From: an uncultured Bacilli bacterium
Lineage (GTDB): Bacteria > Bacillota_I > Bacilli_A > RF39 > UBA660
DNA: 57,357 bases
Direction of reading: 5' to 3'
Assembly (NCBI GenBank): GCA_934101185.1
Contig: CAKOQD010000004.1
Location: 1-57,357, forward strand
Position numbers and translations under genes: made by a program. How positions within the stretch are numbered: position 1 is the stretch's first letter; each line of letters starts with the position of its first letter. Positions 35,646 through 43,711 of the stretch are shown in pieces. The notes under the pieces were generated by a model. It was not told where the DNA came from and did no database searches. It worked only from the letters and a program-made list of their open reading frames with translations.

Positions 35646-37308
35646 TTGAATTAAGTAAAACAGTTAACACAATTGGTTTTCTACCTGTTGATTCTTTTAT
35701 AAATTGTGTTAATGTTTTAGTAAGTTCTAATTTAATATCATTAAATGTAGTTTTTTTATTTTTAAATAGGGTAGTAATAGTATTTTCAGATATCTTTTCG
35801 ATTTGTTTTATTAATTCTTCATTTTCATTAATTAATATAAAACCTCTAGTAGTAACCATTGGCTTAGATAATATTAATTTAGCTTCCATATTTATATTTA
35901 CAATAACTACTAAAATACCATCATTAGCCATATTTTTTCTATCGTTTAATACTGCAGTAGAAATATCACCGATTCTATTACCATCTACATATGTTTCTAA
36001 AACATCAAAACTTCCAACTTTACTAATATGACCTTTATCCATTTCTAAAACATCACCATTGTCAAGTACAAAAGTATTTTCTTTTAAAACATCACATTCT
36101 GTAGCAAGTTGTGCATGTCTTTTTAACATTCTATATTCTCCATGAATAGGCATTACATATTTTGGATTGGTAAGTCTAATCATAAGTTTTAATTCATCAG
36201 TCATACCGTGTCCAGAAGCATGTATTTCACTATCATTTGATGTAGTATATACTTTAACACCTTTTAAATATAAGTTATTTATAGTATTAGCAATTGCATT
36301 AGCATTACCTGGAATTGCAGAACTTGAAAATATTACTATATCATTTGGCATTAACTTAATTTGTTTATGAATACCATCTGCAATACGAGAAAGTGCTGCT
36401 AGCGGTTCTCCTTGAGTACCAGTACAAAGAAGTGCAACTTTACCAGGAGCCATTGAGTTAGCAACTTCTGGAGTAACAATCATATTTTTAGCATCAATAT
36501 ATCCACCTTCGATTGATATATTGATATTGTTTTCCATACTTCTTCCGAAAATGCAAATCTTTCTATCAAACTTTTTGCATGTTTCAATAATGTGTTTAAG
36601 TCTATATATATTTGATGCAAAAGTAGCAATAATTAATCTATTATCTTGGTGTTTTGAGAATACTTCATTTAAAGCTTCATCAACTTTTGATTCAGATAAA
36701 GAGAATCCTTCATCTAAAACGTTGGTACTTTCAGTCATTAATAAAGTTACGCCTTCAGTACCTATTTGAGCAATTTTAGCAAGATCACATATAGGTCCAA
36801 TTGGAGTTAAATCAAACTTAAAGTCTCCGGTTTCTACTATTGTTCCATTAGATGTTTTAATAACTATACCATGTGAATCTGGAACAGAGTGGGTTGTTCT
36901 AAAAAATGAAACTTCAAAGTTTTTATATTTTAACTTATCATCACTTTTATATGATCTTAATCCTTTGTATTGGATATTTCTATCTTCTAATTTCTTTTTT
37001 ATAAGTGCATAGGCTTGATTAGGAGCGAATATAGTAGGAATATGTATATTTTGTAATAAAAATGGAATAGCACCAATATGGTCTTCATGTCCATGAGTTA
37101 TTATTAAGGTTTTAATCTTTTTTTCATTTTTCTTTAAAAAATCAAAATCAGGTAAAACATAATCAATTCCTCTTAATTCACTATCAGGGAAAATTACACC
37201 AGCATCAACAATGATAATTTCATCATTTTGCATAAAACAATACATATTTTTTCCAACTTCTCCTAAACCACCTAATGCAAAGACATAAGTCTTATCGGGT
37301 TTAAACAT
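35635..37308 (-). CDS. rnjA: Ribonuclease J
   Basis: A 557-residue metallo-beta-lactamase/beta-CASP nuclease with both endo- and 5'-3' exonuclease activity in mRNA decay. FALGGLGEVGKNMYC starts the fold, and the metal-binding motif is ITHGHEDHIGAIPF near residue 73. DSHGIVIKT and ETGDFKFDLTP are further metal ligands. The beta-CASP block has HASGHGMTDELKLM and PMIHGEYR-like PIHGEYRML. The C-terminal domain follows. The start has AAAGGAG. RNase J1 and J2 are similar; with all metal ligands intact J1 is likelier. Confidence 0.93.
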   Translation of the reverse strand: MFKPDKTYVFALGGLGEVGKNMYCFMQNDEIIIVDAGVIFPDSELRGIDYVLPDFDFLKKNEKKIKTLIITHGHEDHIGAIPFLLQNIHIPTIFAPNQAYALIKKKLEDRNIQYKGLRSYKSDDKLKYKNFEVSFFRTTHSVPDSHGIVIKTSNGTIVETGDFKFDLTPIGPICDLAKIAQIGTEGVTLLMTESTNVLDEGFSLSESKVDEALNEVFSKHQDNRLIIATFASNIYRLKHIIETCKKFDRKICIFGRSMENNINISIEGGYIDAKNMIVTPEVANSMAPGKVALLCTGTQGEPLAALSRIADGIHKQIKLMPNDIVIFSSSAIPGNANAIANTINNLYLKGVKVYTTSNDSEIHASGHGMTDELKLMIRLTNPKYVMPIHGEYRMLKRHAQLATECDVLKENTFVLDNGDVLEMDKGHISKVGSFDVLETYVDGNRIGDISTAVLNDRKNMANDGILVVIVNINMEAKLILSKPMVTTRGFILINENEELIKQIEKISENTITTLFKNKKTTFNDIKLELTKTLTQFIKESTGRKPIVLTVLLNSKKK

Positions 37309-37420
37309 AATTTATAATCTCCTTTCATTAATTTTAAAATATAAGAATCAACCAATAAAGATTATACTATAAAAAACATTTTTTGTCTATAAAAAACATA
37401 TGTTTTGGTGTAAATTACTA

Positions 37421-37449
37421 TTGAAAAACAATTAAAAATATTGTAGAAT
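37421..37449 (+). promoter_or_regulatory. Promoter of phase-variable surface gene C
   Basis: TTGAAA, 17-bp spacer, TAGAAT, then GACTTATAAGAAACTATGGAGG as in copy A. Confidence 0.7.
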
Positions 37450-37479
37450 TGACTTATAAGAAACTATGGAGGTAAAACT

Positions 37480-38558
37480 ATGGAAAACAAATATTCGTAT
37501 GGGGGGGGGGGCAAAATACTAGAAAAATAAACCCCTTATTTAAAGATATAAAAGAGTATAATAAATATCTATTATCATTAATAGGTATTTTTGTACTATT
37601 ACTTTCAGGAATAATATCTTACAATTACACAAATACATCATATGCAAAATGGAGTAGTAGTGTTGAATCAAAAAATATATTAAAACTAAGTGTCAAAAAG
37701 AAAGATTATGCATTAGAGTTTGCACAAGCTAAAGTTGGAACAGATGGATTAGAACAAATAACTCATACAATAGATGACACATTACAAGTAGATAGCAAGT
37801 TTGCAACAGAATATAGATATCGTGGAGGAGACACAACTGTAAACAACTATGTTACATTTAATAATGAGGTATGGAGAATAATAGGAATAATACCAACTGA
37901 AGATACAAATGGTAATGTAGAAAATAGATTTAAGATAATAAAAGATGTATCTATTGGCAATATGAAATGGAATGCAACAGAAGACACAACAACTAATTCA
38001 TATAATAATTGGATAACAGCAGATTTGAATACATACTTAAATAATGATTATTATAATACATTAACTACTGATGCAAAAAACATGATTGGAACAGCAAAAT
38101 ATTATCTTGGAGGATACAATAATAGTCCAAATTTTACATCGGATGTAATGTGGCAATATGAGAGAAAAAATGAAGCAAATAGGACAGGATATTATAGTGG
38201 TACAAATCCAATAGTGCAAAATGATGCCTCTAAAAAAATAGCAATAATGTATGTAAGTGACTATGGATATGCTGCATCGAAGGAATGTATAAATACCTTA
38301 TTCAATTATAATACTTCTACAAGTTGTAAAACAACAAATAATTGGTTAGATAAAAGCCAAGATACATGGTTTCTTTCACAGTACTCCGGTTATTCCACTT
38401 ACGCATTTTATATGAGCTCACGTGGTTATGTATATGGCGGCGATAGTGTTTATATCAACAGTTATAGCATACGTCCAGTTTTATGCCTATCATCCAACGC
38501 AAAAATATCTGGTGGAAATGGGACTTCGAGTGACCCATATCAGTTTAATATTAGTTAA
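37480..38558 (+). CDS. Surface protein, DUF6273-like, poly-G phase-variable, OFF as sequenced (copy C)
   Basis: Close paralogue of copy A. ATG 37480 with GGAGGT upstream gives MENKYSY, then eleven G at 37501-37511 shift the frame and translation ends after about 16 codons. The overlapping ATG 37466 also fails. One more G (or two fewer) would open a 359-360 residue protein: QNTRKINPLFKD, signal/anchor LLSLIGIFVLLLSGIISY, then the family domain (HTIDDTLQV, YRYRGG, VWRIIGIIPTED, MIGTAKYYLGGY, WQYERK, SDYGYAASKEC, NNWLDKS, RPVLCLSSNAKISGG). No other stop or frameshift is seen, so this is not a decayed gene but one in the OFF state. An ORF caller would report only the fragment from 37962. Confidence 0.8.
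37501..37511 (+). repeat. Poly-G tract (G11), probable phase-variation switch
   Basis: Eleven consecutive G at exactly the same place as the G10 tract of copy A. The tract length closes both possible start codons. Confidence 0.85.
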
Positions 38559-38588
38559 GTTGGTGGAAAAAAATATATAATATAAAAT

Positions 38589-38620
38589 AAAAAGCTTCAG
38601 ATTTCTCTGAGGCTTTTTTA
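38589..38620. terminator. Bidirectional terminator
   Basis: AAAAAGCTTCAGA and TCTGAGGCTTTTTT arms between convergent genes. Confidence 0.8.
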
Positions 38621-39025
38621 AATACATGCAATATAAGTGTCATCTAAACATCTAAGTGATCCAACACAATTTAGATTAATTGTAAAGAAATTATTTGTAG
38701 CTACATATGGATTTGTTGAGGTAGTATCAGGATTTGGTGCTAAGACTCTACAAGTAAGACAACATCCATCAAGTGTTTCTGCTCTAAATACTGTACTTGA
38801 ACCAGTTGTACCATTTAATGTATATGGCATTGTCCATGCTGCTCCATTTGGACAAGTATAAAGTGATATAGGTCTTGTGTTATATTGACATATAACTGGA
38901 CTAGTACCTAAGAATGGTCTATCACAAGTAGCATCACATACATCACTACATTGTCCTTTTTTTTGTAATTTTATTATTGTATTTAATATATCATCAAAAC
39001 AATTGCAATTATTTTCATTACACAT
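38618..39025 (-). CDS. CotY/CotZ-like spore coat protein 1
   Basis: A 135-residue Cys-rich protein. CDRPFLG, YNTRPISLYTC and VFRAETLDGCCLTCRVLAP match the CotY/CotZ family, crosslinked proteins of the outer coat or exosporium of Bacillus spores. Twelve Cys are spread along the chain. The start at ATG 39025 (MCNENN) follows AAAGGAGGGA; the longer frame starting at 39052 runs through that site and is rejected. It lies 13 bases after the paralogous gene, so the two form an operon. Sporulation sigma-dependent expression is expected; no sigma-K site was identified. Confidence 0.85.
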   Translation of the reverse strand: MCNENNCNCFDDILNTIIKLQKKGQCSDVCDATCDRPFLGTSPVICQYNTRPISLYTCPNGAAWTMPYTLNGTTGSSTVFRAETLDGCCLTCRVLAPNPDTTSTNPYVATNNFFTINLNCVGSLRCLDDTYIACI

Positions 39026-39038
39026 TTTTATCCCTCCT

Positions 39039-39443
39039 TTAAAAACAATCAATAAATGTATCTGGTAAACATGCTAAAGCACATGTACATTTACAATTTA
39101 TTGTAAAGAAATTATCAGTTGCTACATAATCAAATACTGATTCAGTATCAGGATTTGGTGCTAAAACTCTGCAAGTAGCACAACAACCATTTACTTTTTC
39201 AACTCTAAAAACAGAACTTGTACCATTATTGCCATTTAATGTATATGGCATTGTTATTAATGTATTATTACTATTATAAAGTGTAATTGGTCTTGTGTTA
39301 AATACAAAACTTCCATTTGATGAAATTGAACCTAAAAATGGTCTATCGCATGTATTTGGTATATCATCAATTTTTTCTGCTTGACATTGTAAAACATTTA
39401 TAACTTCTAAAATGTCTGCTATGCAACATTCATTATTATTCAT
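39039..39443 (-). CDS. CotY/CotZ-like spore coat protein 2
   Basis: A 134-residue paralogue of the downstream coat gene: CDRPFLGS, FNTRPITLYNS, VFRVEKVNGCCATCRVLAPNPDT. Both keep the same order of blocks but differ in the N-terminal 40 residues, so the duplication is not recent. ATG 39443 follows AAAGGGGTGG; GTG 39452 lies inside that site. First gene of the pair. Confidence 0.85.
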   Translation of the reverse strand: MNNNECCIADILEVINVLQCQAEKIDDIPNTCDRPFLGSISSNGSFVFNTRPITLYNSNNTLITMPYTLNGNNGTSSVFRVEKVNGCCATCRVLAPNPDTESVFDYVATDNFFTINCKCTCALACLPDTFIDCF

Positions 39444-39587
39444 ATAATCCACCCCTTTATTAGTTTCTAATATAAGATATTCTTTTTATTATAAATGGTG
39501 TGTTTAAAACACCTATTAATAATATTGTATGAAAAAAATGTTTTATTTTTCCAAAAAATAGTTTATAATTATACTAGGTGATAAAAA

Positions 39588-39899
39588 ATGACATATCAAT
39601 ATATAATAATACTAGTAGTATTTTTAATACTTTTATTAGCGGTATTAAAAATTAATAGAAAAGATGTAAAACTAGATATGAACAAATTAGTAGAATACCT
39701 TGGAGGAAAAGAAAACATTATTGATTCTGAGATTCATTTATCTAGATTTATCGTTACTTTAAAAGATATGACAATTGTTAATAAAGATGCAATTATAGCA
39801 CTTGGTGCTAAAGGAATAGTAGAATTAGAAAACCAATTAAAAATAATACTAGGTCCTAACTCAAAACAATTAAAAAAATACATTGAAGATATGAAATAG
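39588..39899 (+). CDS. Membrane-anchored PTS EIIB-like protein lacking the phospho-Cys
   Basis: A 103-residue protein with one N-terminal transmembrane helix (about 5-21) and a cytoplasmic domain like the glucose-family PTS EIIB: KLVEYLGGKENI, SRFIVTLKDMTIVNKDAIIALGAKGIVE, IILGPNSKQLKKYIEDM. In true EIIB the phosphorylated Cys stands before T-R-L-R; here the segment reads SEIHLSRFIV and the protein has no Cys. It cannot carry sugar phosphate relay in the usual way and may be a sensor or scaffold. It is followed at 57 bases by the orphan sensor kinase, with two Spo0A boxes between them. Confidence 0.65.
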   Translation: MTYQYIIILVVFLILLLAVLKINRKDVKLDMNKLVEYLGGKENIIDSEIHLSRFIVTLKDMTIVNKDAIIALGAKGIVELENQLKIILGPNSKQLKKYIEDMK

Positions 39900-39905
39900 A
39901 CAAAA

Positions 39906-39922
39906 TTCGACAAAATTCGACA
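39906..39922 (+). promoter_or_regulatory. Two tandem Spo0A boxes
   Basis: TTCGACA occurs at 39906-39912 and again at 39916-39922, exactly 10 bp apart, so both face the same side of the helix. The reverse complement TGTCGAA is the core of the known Spo0A box. They lie 35 bases before the start of the kinase gene. Confidence 0.7.
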
Positions 39923-39956
39923 TATAAAACTTGTATGATAAATATGGGTGATAAAT

Positions 39957-41168
39957 ATGTCGTTTTTTGATAGTCTAATGTTAAACTCTATTCTTATAGT
40001 TTTACCAATATGTTTTTACTTAATAGTGATGTTAAAAAGAAAAAATACTTCATTTGATCTTTTGATACCACTTGCATGCTTTACTGCTATGTACTTAGTA
40101 TTTAGATATAGTATAATAATCGAAGGATTAAAAAATATGTTTTTTATAAATATTCCTTTAATTATACTAATAGTATATAGAAAAAAATATAGTACTTTAT
40201 TAGCGGAAGCTTTTGTAATATTTTTTTACTATTACTTATTTTCCTTTTCATTATATTTTCTTATAATAGAATACACACTTTATTTTTTAATATTTCATAT
40301 TTTAAAAACAAAAAATAAAAGTTTTGAATTCATTATTAATACTTTTATATTTATAAAAGGAGTAGTTTTAACAATATTATTTGTAAAAAATGGTAATGCT
40401 ACTTTACACTTATTCTTTTATCAATTTTGTAATTTGATAATATTTTATTTAGTTACAAGAGTAATAATATTTTCAATAGAAAAAGGTGAGGATATAGTTA
40501 AATATAATAATGTTTTGCAAGAATTAGAAAAAGAAAAAATACTTAAAACATCTTTATTTAAAATAACTCACGAAGTAAAAAATCCACTTGCGGTATGTAA
40601 AGGGTATTTGTCTATGATAGATTTAAATGATTATAATAAAAGTAAAAAATATATAGATATTATAACAAGTGAAATAAATAGAACTTTAGATATAATGGAT
40701 AATTTTAGTAGGTATACTAAAATTAATATTAATAAAGATATAATGGATATTGCTTATTTAATCGAAGATGTAATATCTTCGGTTAAATTGGTTTTGGATG
40801 ATAATAATATTGAGGTTTTATATAGTGGACCAGATGAGTTATTAATAAATGCAGATTATAATAGGTTAAAACAAGTTTTGATTAATATAATTAAAAACTC
40901 TAGTGAGGCAATGAATAGAAAAGGTGTAATAAATATACTTTTAAAACCTGGAAGAAAATATGTAAATCTATTTATTAGTGATAATGGTAAAGGAATTGAA
41001 CCAAATGACTTAAAAAAACTAGGGGAATTATTTTACTCATCAAAAGATAAAGGATGTGGAATTGGAGTAGCACTTTCTATGGAAATAGTTAAACTACATG
41101 ATGGACAAATGAAATACTCATCCGTTCTAGGAGAAGGTACTACTGTTATGATTAAATTACCAAAATAA
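39957..41168 (+). CDS. Orphan sensor histidine kinase (sporulation kinase type)
   Basis: About 403 residues. Residues 1-180 contain six or seven transmembrane helices and no extracellular domain, like KinB. HisKA follows with the phospho-acceptor His in FKITHEVKNPLAV near residue 204. The ATPase domain has the N box NIIKNSSEAM, G1 SDNGKGIEP and G2 KGCGIGVALS. No response regulator lies next to it, as is usual for kinases that feed the Spo0F/Spo0A phosphorelay. GTG 39948 is inside the ribosome-binding site GGGTGAT; ATG 39957 is chosen. Spo0A boxes just upstream suggest feedback control by its own pathway. Phosphorelay role is inference. Confidence 0.85.
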   Translation: MSFFDSLMLNSILIVLPICFYLIVMLKRKNTSFDLLIPLACFTAMYLVFRYSIIIEGLKNMFFINIPLIILIVYRKKYSTLLAEAFVIFFYYYLFSFSLYFLIIEYTLYFLIFHILKTKNKSFEFIINTFIFIKGVVLTILFVKNGNATLHLFFYQFCNLIIFYLVTRVIIFSIEKGEDIVKYNNVLQELEKEKILKTSLFKITHEVKNPLAVCKGYLSMIDLNDYNKSKKYIDIITSEINRTLDIMDNFSRYTKININKDIMDIAYLIEDVISSVKLVLDDNNIEVLYSGPDELLINADYNRLKQVLINIIKNSSEAMNRKGVINILLKPGRKYVNLFISDNGKGIEPNDLKKLGELFYSSKDKGCGIGVALSMEIVKLHDGQMKYSSVLGEGTTVMIKLPK

Positions 41169-41194
41169 AAATAGAAAAATAATTCTATTTTTAT
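41167..41194. terminator. Bidirectional terminator
   Basis: AAAAATAGAA and TTCTATTTTT arms between convergent genes. Confidence 0.7.
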
Positions 41195-41436
41195 TTAAAG
41201 ACTTGATAATTATAATAATATGGTGGATATGGTTGGTATTGTTGATAAGGATATGGTCTTGGTCTAGCTGGTGGGAGTATTAATGGAGCAGTTGCAAAAC
41301 CAAGTGCAAAAGGTAAAATAAATCCTCCAGGTGCAAATCTATCTGCTACTGGTGAGGGCATCCTTATATTTTTAATATTACTACTAGGATAATACATATT
41401 ATTATAGTAATTAGGCATATTAGTAAAGTAATCCAT
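41191..41436 (-). CDS. Small Pro/Tyr-rich protein, possible spore coat component
   Basis: An 81-residue protein. The first third is Asn/Tyr-rich (MPNYYNNMYYPSSN), the centre is hydrophobic (FILPFALGFATAPLILPP) and the end is Pro/Tyr/Gln-rich (RPRPYPYQQYQPYPPYYYN). AAAGGAGAAAA precedes the ATG. Such Tyr- and Pro-rich small proteins are often structural coat components crosslinked through tyrosine, and the neighbours include coat proteins and a sporulation-type kinase. No family is recognised, so this remains an inference. Confidence 0.65.
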   Translation of the reverse strand: MDYFTNMPNYYNNMYYPSSNIKNIRMPSPVADRFAPGGFILPFALGFATAPLILPPARPRPYPYQQYQPYPPYYYNYQVFK

Positions 41437-41490
41437 ATTTTTTCTCCTTTCATAATATTTTATGATATACTATAAAAGAGGGTGATTATA

Positions 41491-42591
41491 ATGAATTATT
41501 TAAATATTTTAGCTACTACTATTGTGGAACATTCAGTAAAAGTAAAAGAAAATGATAATGTTTTAATATCAGTTGAAACAATGGAACCATTACCATTAGT
41601 AAAAGAAATAATAAAAAAAATACAAGAACATAAAGGAAACGTTTCAGTAAAAATATTTGATCCTTTTATTAATGCAATGATTCTTAATAAAACATTAGAC
41701 TCTAAATTAGATCTACTTGAAAAAAGTGATAAGTTTGAAGTAGATAATTATGACTGTTTTATTAGGATATATTGTAATCAAAATGATTATGAAGATAATT
41801 TTGTAGATAGTGAAATGAGAAAAAAAGTAAGTAAAAAGCTAGAAGATGTACACAATATTATGATAGATGAAAGAAGATGGGTTTTGCTTCAATATCCAAG
41901 TAGAGTAGATGCTTATAAAGCAAAAATGAGTTATGATGAGTTTTATAATTTTAGTATGAATGCAATGTGTGAAGACTATATGCAAATGGTAAAAGATATA
42001 AAACCTTTAAAGGAATTAATGGAAAAAACTAATAAAGTAAGACTAACTGGAGAATCTACTGATATAACTTTTTCTATACTTGGTATGCCTATTATACCTT
42101 GTTGTGGAGAAGCAAATATTCCCGATGGAGAATGTTATACTGCACCAATTAAAGATAGTGTAAATGGTATTATAAAATATAATACTCCAAGTCCATATCA
42201 AGGAGATATTTATAATGGGGTTACTTTAGAGTTTAAAGATGGGAAAATTATTAAAGCATATTGTGATGATGAAACAAAAAACGAAAAATTAAATAAAATC
42301 TTCGATACAGATGAAGGAGCTAGATACATCGGAGAGTTTTCAATTGGACTAAACAAAAAAATACTTTATCCAATGGGAGATATTCTATTCGATGAAAAAA
42401 TAAAAGGAAGTATTCATTTTACTCCAGGTAAAGCTTATAAAGATAGTTATAATGGTAATGACTCTGCTATTCACTGGGATATGGTTTTGATTCAAAGAGA
42501 GGACTTTGGTGGTGGAAACATTTACTTTGATGATGTTTTAATAAGAGAAAATGGAGTTTTTGTAATAGATAGTCTAAAGCATTTAAATTAG
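41491..42591 (+). CDS. M29 family aminopeptidase
   Basis: A 366-residue metallo-aminopeptidase of the AmpS/PepS (M29) family that removes N-terminal residues from peptides in the cytoplasm. Metal-site and substrate blocks are visible: GEANIPDGECYTAPI, ARYIGEFSIGLN, LFDEKIKGSIHFTPGKAY and AIHWDMVLIQ. Length is a little below the usual 400-410, with a shorter N-terminal domain. GTG 41482 lies in the ribosome-binding site; ATG 41491 is chosen. It has a TATACT-like -10 upstream. Confidence 0.9.
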   Translation: MNYLNILATTIVEHSVKVKENDNVLISVETMEPLPLVKEIIKKIQEHKGNVSVKIFDPFINAMILNKTLDSKLDLLEKSDKFEVDNYDCFIRIYCNQNDYEDNFVDSEMRKKVSKKLEDVHNIMIDERRWVLLQYPSRVDAYKAKMSYDEFYNFSMNAMCEDYMQMVKDIKPLKELMEKTNKVRLTGESTDITFSILGMPIIPCCGEANIPDGECYTAPIKDSVNGIIKYNTPSPYQGDIYNGVTLEFKDGKIIKAYCDDETKNEKLNKIFDTDEGARYIGEFSIGLNKKILYPMGDILFDEKIKGSIHFTPGKAYKDSYNGNDSAIHWDMVLIQREDFGGGNIYFDDVLIRENGVFVIDSLKHLN

Positions 42592-42660
42592 TGTAAAAAA
42601 ATGTAAACAATTGTAAATCAAACAAAATTAATGAAAATAAAACATTTCAAAAAAATATAG

Positions 42661-42712
42661 ATATCAAATCTTAAAATTGCATTAAGTCAATTTTAAGATT
42701 TGATATTTTTTT
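42661..42712 (+). terminator. Strong terminator, perfect 19-bp stem
   Basis: ATATCAAATCTTAAAATTG at 42661-42679 is the exact reverse complement of 42688-42706, with an 8-base loop and eight T after it. It ends the M29 transcript or one read from further left. Confidence 0.88.
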
Positions 42713-42789
42713 TCTTCATCAATACTTGTAATGTGTGATTTTACAAGTGTTTTTAATTTCTATATAGTTAATTTGTGGGGAGGAATATC

Positions 42790-43482
42790 ATGAAACAATC
42801 AGCTAGTTATATAAAAAATATCGCTAAAGCAAAAAAACAATTCAACAATATACTATTACAAAATAATAACTTAAATTGCCATTCGAGAATACCAATTGTA
42901 TATTCAAATGAATTAATAGATACTACAATAAGAAACTCAATCAGACTACAAAAAAGTTTTAAAAATAATATAAAGAATGGAAATTATAAAAATAAAGCAA
43001 CAGGTTACATCGCTTCTATCAATTCTGAAACAAAAGGAAAAATAATTAAACCATATGGAAACAAGACTAATATTACATCAGATAACTATATTTTAAGATT
43101 AATAAGTGCTAATGAATTACCAGTTTTATTCGAAAATGCAGTCTATATAGATACATTGCCAGCTATGAAAGGCAAAGACAATAATTACAATGAATTGGGT
43201 TATCACCATTTTGTAGCACCTATAAATATAGAAGGAAATAATTACAGAGTGTTGATAGTAGGCAAAGAAAAGCAAAACTCTAAAAAAATATATTCATTAA
43301 ATATAGAAGTTTTACAACAAAAAAGTGGAAGTGCTCCATTGGTAAACACAAACAGTGGATACCAATCAAGGGGAGCACCTCCAACTGACATGAGTATATC
43401 AGAATTAATAAACAATGTCAATATTTACAACTATAATTTGCAACAAAATCAAGTATATAATGTATTAAATATAAGATATTAG
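42790..43482 (+). CDS. Phage-type PBECR-like nuclease domain protein (tentative)
   Basis: About 230 residues, basic and soluble. The region of residues 105-185 (ELPVLFENAVYIDTLPAM, YHHFVAPINIEG, YRVLIVGKEKQNSKKIYSLNIEVL) resembles the Barnase-EndoU-ColicinE5/D-RelE (PBECR) and LPD-type domains found as C-terminal modules of phage MuF and other polyvalent proteins. The N-terminal 90 residues look helical. GTG 42775 is inside the ribosome-binding site GTGGGGAGGA; ATG 42790 is chosen. It stands alone between two strong terminators and has no phage genes nearby. It could be a stray toxin, a satellite-phage remnant or a defence effector; the family match is by pattern only. Confidence 0.5.
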   Translation: MKQSASYIKNIAKAKKQFNNILLQNNNLNCHSRIPIVYSNELIDTTIRNSIRLQKSFKNNIKNGNYKNKATGYIASINSETKGKIIKPYGNKTNITSDNYILRLISANELPVLFENAVYIDTLPAMKGKDNNYNELGYHHFVAPINIEGNNYRVLIVGKEKQNSKKIYSLNIEVLQQKSGSAPLVNTNSGYQSRGAPPTDMSISELINNVNIYNYNLQQNQVYNVLNIRY

Positions 43483-43527
43483 GATACATCTAAATAATGT
43501 TCATAAAAAATCACATACAACTCTAAG

Positions 43528-43606
43528 AGAGAAATATCTTTCAATTAATAAAAAAAATAGTGTACAATATTAATTGTGTTGAAGTATTTCTTTTTCTTGG
43601 TTGAAA
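43528..43606 (+). terminator. Long imperfect hairpin with T tract
   Basis: AGAAATATCTTTCAATTAAT pairs imperfectly with ATTAATTGTGTTGAAGTATTTCT across a 20-base loop, then T residues. Confidence 0.5.
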
Positions 43607-43711
43607 AATATAATAATTTAACACTTTTTATTTTTTAAGTTTTTTTTGTACAGATAGTGACTTTTCGCAAGAAATTTGGTACAATAAATACATTATTTAT
43701 GGAGGTGTCTT

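Noticed and set aside
37962..38558. Separate 198-residue gene starting at ATG 37962
   Set aside because: The frame continues upstream without stops to the poly-G tract and matches the N-terminal part of the family, so this is only the downstream part of copy C.
39901..39920. Simple tandem duplication of CAAAATTCGA as slippage repeat
   Set aside because: Only two units, and each carries an exact Spo0A box at one-turn spacing, which explains the repeat better.
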